Source: SZAS-79 sp038211455
GTDB taxonomy: Bacteria; Pseudomonadota; Gammaproteobacteria; Burkholderiales; SG8-39
Direction of reading: 5' to 3'
Length of the DNA stretch: 9,978 nt
Assembly (NCBI GenBank): GCA_038211455.1
Contig: JBBQVP010000160.1
Location: forward strand, 1-9,978
In this document: in pieces, positions 6,492-9,978 of the stretch
Numbering within the stretch: the first letter of the stretch is position 1
Layout: every line of letters starts with the position of its first letter
Translations under genes and position numbers: made by a program
Notes under the pieces: model-generated
What the model saw: only the letters and a program-made list of their open reading frames with translations
What the model was told of the DNA's origin: nothing
Databases searched by the model: none

Positions 6492-7316
6492 TCAAGCCTG
6501 CGCCTGGAGTAAGCCCATCCGCCCCTCGTGGTAGTCGCGCTCGGCCTGGCGCACCGCCTCGACCGAATCGAGCACGAACGGCCCGTGGAAAATCAGCGGC
6601 CGCTCGGCCGGTGCCCCGCCCAGCACCAGCAGGTCGGCGTCCTGTGCCTCCAGGTGCAACTGCGTGTCGCCGCGCGCAAGCGCAACGAGCTGCCCGGTTT
6701 CCACCGACAAGCCGTTCACCCGCGCGTTGCCGCGCGCAACGTAGACGGCAGCCTCGAAATCCTCCGGCAGTTCCAGGGAGAACCCGGCGGCCGGGCGAAA
6801 TGCGACGTGCGCAAGCAGCGTCGGCGACACCGTCTGCGCGGGACTCGACACATCGCCCAGCCGGCCGCCGATGACGCGCACCACGGCGCCATCGCGCTCG
6901 AACGTAGGCAATGCGTCGGCGGCAAAGTGCTGATAACGCGGTTCGCGACGCTTTTCCGCGCGCGGCAGGCTGGTCCACAGTTGCACCCCGTGCAGTCCAC
7001 CCGGCGAGGGACGCTCGGCGTGCACGATGCCGCGCCCGGCCGTCATCCATTGCACGCCGCCGCCCGCAACCACGCCCGCGTGGCCCGCGGAATCGCGGTG
7101 GTGCATGCCACCATCGAAAAGATAGGTCACCGTCTCAATGCCCGCGTGCGGGTGCGGCGGCGTGCCGCGGTCGCCGGAAGGAATTGCGAGGGGCCCGAAA
7201 TGGTCGAGGAACACCCAGGGCCCGACCGATTCCAGCCCGGCATCCGGCAGTGCGCGGCGCACGCGCAGCGTGTCGGTCACCTGCGCCCACTGCGCATCGA
7301 TGACCCGCGCGTTCAT
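6492..7316 (-). CDS. Pirin-family bicupin protein
   Basis: 274 residues, the usual pirin length. Pirins are iron-binding double-cupin proteins. Human PIR is a redox-dependent transcription cofactor, and bacterial members have been linked to quercetinase activity and metabolic regulation. The N-terminal cupin carries the whole metal site: PHPHAG with His55 and His57, and GRGIVHAE with His99 and Glu101 (human PIR H56/H58/H101/E103). Other hallmarks are FLDHFGP (36-42), the QWMTAGRG motif, and the C-terminal FVLDSVEAVRQAERDYHEGRMG. The ATG at 7316 has GGGAG seven bases upstream, and that site lies in one arm of a perfect hairpin. The gene is 92 bp after the YhhW-like gene and ends 116 bp before dps. 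The substrate is unknown. Confidence 0.93.
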   Translation of the reverse strand: MNARVIDAQWAQVTDTLRVRRALPDAGLESVGPWVFLDHFGPLAIPSGDRGTPPHPHAGIETVTYLFDGGMHHRDSAGHAGVVAGGGVQWMTAGRGIVHAERPSPGGLHGVQLWTSLPRAEKRREPRYQHFAADALPTFERDGAVVRVIGGRLGDVSSPAQTVSPTLLAHVAFRPAAGFSLELPEDFEAAVYVARGNARVNGLSVETGQLVALARGDTQLHLEAQDADLLVLGGAPAERPLIFHGPFVLDSVEAVRQAERDYHEGRMGLLQAQA

Positions 7317-7322
7317 TTGCAG

Positions 7323-7347
7323 TCTCCCGTCACGCCCGGTCGGGAGA
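7323..7347 (-). promoter_or_regulatory. Hairpin sequestering the ribosome-binding site of the pirin gene
   Basis: On the plus strand TCTCCCG (7323-7329) and CGGGAGA (7341-7347) form a perfect 7-bp inverted repeat around an 11-base loop. In the minus-strand mRNA the second arm, CGGGAGA, contains the Shine-Dalgarno GGGAG and ends six bases before the ATG. The stem would therefore hide the ribosome-binding site. A smaller CCC-GACC-GGG hairpin between the first arm and the loop could compete and free it. It is not a terminator: no U-run follows. As DNA it could alternatively be an operator. Confidence 0.5.
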
Positions 7348-7408
7348 TCACCCTGTGGATTGCCGTTTTCAGCGTGAATGTCATTGCGAATTTGATTCCG
7401 AACACGCC

Positions 7409-8104
7409 TCAGACCAGGTCGAACAGCAGTACTTCGGCGTCAGCACCCTTCTCCAGAACGATGTCCGACACGCCAGAAACCTTCAGCGCGTCCCCCGCCT
7501 CGAGTGGCGTACCGTTCACCGTCAGTTTCCCGCGCGCGACGTGCAGGTACGCCCGCCGGCCCGCGGCGAGCGCATGCGTCGCTTTTTCCGCGCCATCGAT
7601 CAGCGCCGCGTACAGACTGGCATCCTGATGGATCTTCACCGAGCCTTCGCGCGCGTCCGCAGAGGCGATCAACCGCAGCTTTCCGCGCTTCGCCGCCGCG
7701 TCGAAATGCTTCTGCTCGTAACCCGGCTCGATGCCGTGCACCGACGGTTCGATCCAGATCTGCAGGAAATGCGTGACCGACTTGGCGTGGTTGAACTCGC
7801 TGTGCTGCACGCCGCGGCCCGCGCTCATGCGTTGCACATCCCCCGGAACAATGGAGGAACCGTTGCCCATCGAGTCCTTGTGCGCCAACGCCCCTTCGAG
7901 CACGTAGCTGATGATTTCCATGTCGCGGTGCCCGTGCGTGCCGAAACCCTGCCCCGGATTGATCCGGTCCTCGTTGATCACGCGCAGCGCGCCGAACCCC
8001 ATGTGCTCGGGGTCCTGGTATCCGGCGAACGAAAACGTATGGAAAGAGCGCAGCCAACCGTGGTCTGCGTAACCGCGTTCACTACCCTTGCGTACTTCCA
8101 GCAT
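7409..8104 (-). CDS. YhhW-like pirin (quercetin 2,3-dioxygenase type)
   Basis: 231 residues, matching E. coli YhhW (231). It starts with the subgroup's signature: HGWLRSFHTFSFAGYQDP, then GFGALRVINEDRI. The metal site in the N-terminal cupin is intact at the same numbers as YhhW: His57 and His59 (GTHGHRDME), His101 and Glu103 (GRGVQHSEFN). YhhW cleaves quercetin in vitro, but the physiological substrate is not established. The C-terminal cupin (about 130-231) is the usual metal-free half. The ATG at 8104 has AGGAG six bases upstream. It follows the thioredoxin gene by 16 bp, so they are probably one transcript, and precedes a second pirin with a different architecture. Confidence 0.94.
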   Translation of the reverse strand: MLEVRKGSERGYADHGWLRSFHTFSFAGYQDPEHMGFGALRVINEDRINPGQGFGTHGHRDMEIISYVLEGALAHKDSMGNGSSIVPGDVQRMSAGRGVQHSEFNHAKSVTHFLQIWIEPSVHGIEPGYEQKHFDAAAKRGKLRLIASADAREGSVKIHQDASLYAALIDGAEKATHALAAGRRAYLHVARGKLTVNGTPLEAGDALKVSGVSDIVLEKGADAEVLLFDLV

Positions 8105-8120
8105 GCCGTTCTCCTGTAGC

Positions 8121-8495
8121 CTAGTCGTTCGCCGCGTCGCCGCGCTCGGCGATTTCCTTCTTCTCCTGGACCATGTCGACCTCCTTCGCCTTGCCGATCA
8201 GCTCGCCGAACTCACCCGCCGGCAGCGCGCCGGCCTGCGAATAGAGGATCACGTTTTCGCGAAACACCATCAACGTGGGGATCGAGCGGATGTTGAATGC
8301 GGCAGCGATTTCCTGCTCGTCCTCGGTATTCACTTTCGCGAACACGATGTCCTCGTGCGTGTCGGAGGCCTCCTCGAATATCGGCGCGAATCCCCTGCAC
8401 GGCCCGCACCACGGCGCCCAGAAATCGACGATCACCATCGGACTGCCGGTGACGACCTGCTCGAAATTATCCTTGGTGAGTTCGACGGTGGCCAT
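8121..8495 (-). CDS. Thioredoxin-family protein
   Basis: 124 residues, about 15 longer than E. coli thioredoxin 1. The redox site WCGPC is at 29-33 inside VDFWAPWCGPCRGFAPIF, the buried Asp is D24, and the cis-proline is P73 (RSIPTLMVF). These are the residues a working disulfide reductase needs. There is no signal peptide, so it should act in the cytoplasm. After about residue 105 comes a highly charged tail (KEVDMVQEKKEIAERGDAAND) absent from TrxA. Residues following the active site (RGFAPIFEEA) also differ from TrxA (KMIAPILDEI), so this is probably a secondary thioredoxin and not trxA itself. The ATG at 8495 has AGGAG five bases upstream. It is divergent from gluQ and leads the minus-strand run into the two pirins. 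Confidence 0.92.
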   Translation of the reverse strand: MATVELTKDNFEQVVTGSPMVIVDFWAPWCGPCRGFAPIFEEASDTHEDIVFAKVNTEDEQEIAAAFNIRSIPTLMVFRENVILYSQAGALPAGEFGELIGKAKEVDMVQEKKEIAERGDAAND

Positions 8496-8564
8496 GCGGG
8501 CTCCTGTTTGGAAAGCATAATGTTACCTCTTCGGACCTCTCCCGCCGACCTCGAGAAAACCTCA
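8496..8564. promoter_or_regulatory. Divergent thioredoxin/gluQ intergenic region
   Basis: This 69-bp gap must hold both promoters. On the plus strand CATAAT (8516-8521) matches the -10 consensus at five of six bases. On the minus strand the overlapping TTATGC/TATGCT could serve the thioredoxin gene. Neither has a convincing -35 at 16-18 bp. gluQ shows only a weak GAGAAAA purine stretch before its ATG. Confidence 0.3.
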
Positions 8565-9476
8565 ATGCGCACCACCGTCGGACGCTTCGCGCCCTCGCCC
8601 ACCGGCCCGCTGCACTTCGGCTCGCTGGTCGCCGCGCTCGGCAGTTTTCTCGATGCGCGCGCGCAGGGCGGGCGCTGGCTCGTGCGCATCGAGGATGTCG
8701 ACGAGGCGCGGACCCAGCCCGGCGCGGCGGACGCAATCCTCGCCACGCTCGAGGCCTGCGGGCTCGCGTGGGATGGCCGGGTCGAATTCCAGAGCCGGCG
8801 CACGGCACGCTACAACGCGGCGCTTGAGCGCCTGGTCGCGGCGCATCAGGCCTACCCCTGCGGCTGCAGCCGCAGCGAAATTGCCGCGGCAGCCGATGCC
8901 GCAGGGATCGGCTCGGCCCCGGACGGCGCGCGAATCTATCCCGGCACCTGCCGGCACGGCCTTGCCCCAGGCCGGAGCGCGCGCGCGATGCGTGTGCACA
9001 CGAACAATGTGCCCGTGGAATTCACAGACCGGCTGCAAGGTCGCATCGTGCAATCGCTCGAGCGCGGAGTCGGCGACTTCGTGCTGCTGCGCGCGGACGG
9101 GTTCTTTGCCTACCAGCTCGCGGTCGTAGTCGACGACGCCGAACAGGGCGTGACCGACATCGTGCGCGGCACGGACCTGATCGATTCGACCGCGCGGCAG
9201 ATCCACCTTCAGCGGCTGCTCGGGCTGCCCGAACCGCGCTACCTGCACCTTCCGGTCGCGACCAATTCACGCGGCGAAAAACTCTCCAAGCAGACCGGTG
9301 CCGCACCGGCGGACGCGCGCGCGCTTGCGCCGGCACTCGCCTTTCTCGGGCATGCGCCTCCGGCATCATTGGCGGGCGCGCCTGCGGCAGAACTGCTGGC
9401 GTGGGGGATCGCGCACTGGGACATCGCCCGGCTGCCACGCGCGCGGACTAGCGCGGTTTCCTCTCCGGCAGGTTGA
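8565..9476 (+). CDS. gluQ: Glutamyl-Q tRNA(Asp) synthetase
   Basis: 303 residues (E. coli GluQ/YadB about 300). It activates glutamate without tRNA and attaches it to the queuosine in the anticodon of tRNA(Asp). It is a truncated class I GluRS paralogue lacking the anticodon-binding domain. The open frame continues upstream, but the protein aligns from the ATG at 8565: GRFAPSPTGPLHFGSL at 6-21 with the HIGH-type HFGS, and KLSKQTGA at 239-246 as the KMSKS loop. The zinc site typical of GluQ is visible as C99-x-C101, Y125 and C129 (YPCGCS, then YPGTC). VRGTDLIDST at 200-209 is the conserved amino-acid/ATP pocket segment. Its last 29 bases overlap the end of the convergent EamA gene. Known bacterial gluQ genes often follow dksA; here it sits alone. 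Confidence 0.95.
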   Translation: MRTTVGRFAPSPTGPLHFGSLVAALGSFLDARAQGGRWLVRIEDVDEARTQPGAADAILATLEACGLAWDGRVEFQSRRTARYNAALERLVAAHQAYPCGCSRSEIAAAADAAGIGSAPDGARIYPGTCRHGLAPGRSARAMRVHTNNVPVEFTDRLQGRIVQSLERGVGDFVLLRADGFFAYQLAVVVDDAEQGVTDIVRGTDLIDSTARQIHLQRLLGLPEPRYLHLPVATNSRGEKLSKQTGAAPADARALAPALAFLGHAPPASLAGAPAAELLAWGIAHWDIARLPRARTSAVSSPAG

Positions 9477-9978
9477 CCGCGAGCACCGCCAGCACGACAA
9501 ACAGCAGCGCCGCAAATTCCTGCAGGCTCGGGCGCTCGCCGAGGAACACCACCCCGCAGAGCACGCCGAAGATCGGCACCGAAAGCACGCTGATCGAGGA
9601 CACCGTGACCGACACGGCCGAGGCGATCTTGAACCAGGCCCAGTAGGCAAACGCAAACGAGACCACCACGGTATAGGCCACCGAGAGCAGCGCCATGCCG
9701 CTGACCGGTTTCCAGGCCAGTCCTTCAAACAGCGGCGTGCCGATGAAGATCGGCACGCCGCCGAGCAGGACCGACCAGGCGGTGAACGTGCCCATCTTCA
9801 GCCCCAGGGGCCAGCGCTTCTGCAACACCACGCCGACCGCCCAGGCAAACGCCGCGCCGAGGACGAGCAGCGTTCCCAGCGGCGCGCCGCCCAGTTTCGC
9901 GAAATCCTCGCCGACCAGCAGCGCCATGCCGGACATCCCCAGCACGAGCGCGCCGATTTTTCGCGGCGTGACCCGGTC
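9448..9978 (-). CDS. EamA/DMT-superfamily transporter, C-terminal part (cut by window edge)
   Basis: 177 codons are visible and the frame stays open to the right edge. A GTG at 9945 is possible but not the true start: the residues before it (DRVTPRKIGAL) are the conserved link before the last helix of the first EamA repeat. The visible part shows that helix (GALVLGMSGMALLVG) and a full second repeat of five helices: about LLVLGAAFAWAVGVVLQ, FTAWSVLLGGVPIFI, ALLSVAYTVVVSFAFAYWAW, VSSISVLSVPIFGVLCGVVFL and FAALLFVVLAVLAV. GERPSLQEF precedes the final helix, as is usual in the family. These are inner-membrane drug/metabolite transporters, and the substrate cannot be inferred. It ends NLPERKPR and overlaps gluQ by 29 bp tail to tail. 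Confidence 0.9.
   Translation of the reverse strand, partial: DRVTPRKIGALVLGMSGMALLVGEDFAKLGGAPLGTLLVLGAAFAWAVGVVLQKRWPLGLKMGTFTAWSVLLGGVPIFIGTPLFEGLAWKPVSGMALLSVAYTVVVSFAFAYWAWFKIASAVSVTVSSISVLSVPIFGVLCGVVFLGERPSLQEFAALLFVVLAVLAVNLPERKPR

Noticed and set aside
6409..7050. 213-codon minus-strand open frame overlapping the pirin gene
   Set aside because: Same strand, wrong frame of a well-supported pirin; Arg/Gly/Ala-rich with no motif.
7355..8119. 254-codon plus-strand open frame
   Set aside because: Antisense to the YhhW-like gene; composition is that of a shadow frame.
8088..8564. Upstream extension of the gluQ frame from a TTG
   Set aside because: It would lie fully antisense to the thioredoxin gene, and GluQ homology begins at the ATG at 8565.
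9448..9945. GTG at 9945 as the start of the EamA protein
   Set aside because: Conserved EamA residues continue in frame upstream to the window edge, so the gene is cut and does not start there.
1..9978. Defence system, prophage, integron, CRISPR or biosynthetic cluster
   Set aside because: No integrase, transposase, nuclease, toxin, repeat array or synthase motif is seen. All genes have common housekeeping or stress families.

Overview
The window is ordinary, gene-dense bacterial chromosome with high G+C (by eye about two thirds). Protein motifs and gene order (purN – DUF3108 – RsmB-like methyltransferase; TerC beside a small secreted beta-barrel-like protein; GluQ) fit a betaproteobacterium, probably of the Burkholderiales/Rhodocyclales/Nitrosomonadales breadth. 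I cannot name the species. No tRNA, rRNA, insertion sequence, integrase, CRISPR array or phage gene is visible. No gap between genes exceeds about 120 bases.

Layout. Left edge (1-250, minus): start of a probable MscS-type mechanosensitive channel, cut by the window. Divergent from it (366-1826, plus) is a two-gene unit: a secreted, probably outer-membrane protein and, 18 bp later, a TerC-family membrane protein. Next comes a run of eight minus-strand genes (8495 down to 1823). In transcription order these are a thioredoxin, a YhhW-like pirin, a second pirin, Dps, class II fumarase FumC, PurN, a secreted DUF3108 protein and an RsmB/NOP-type RNA m5C methyltransferase. Right edge: gluQ (plus), divergent from the thioredoxin gene and convergent with the 3' part of an EamA/DMT transporter (minus, cut by the window).

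How the genes work together. The upstream half of the minus run has a plausible redox/iron theme. Thioredoxin reduces disulfides, pirins are iron-binding cupins, Dps oxidises and stores iron, and FumC is the iron-free, oxidant-resistant fumarase. dps and fumC lie only 10 bp apart. The downstream half (purN, DUF3108, rsmB-like) looks like housekeeping: purine synthesis, an envelope protein and RNA methylation.

I see no convincing undescribed system. The observations most worth checking are small-scale: a perfect 7-bp hairpin that buries the ribosome-binding site of the second pirin gene, inverted and direct repeats upstream of dps, a bulged hairpin abutting the purN start codon, a 15-bp tandem repeat carrying the rsmB-like ribosome-binding site, and two convergent gene pairs that overlap with no room for a terminator.
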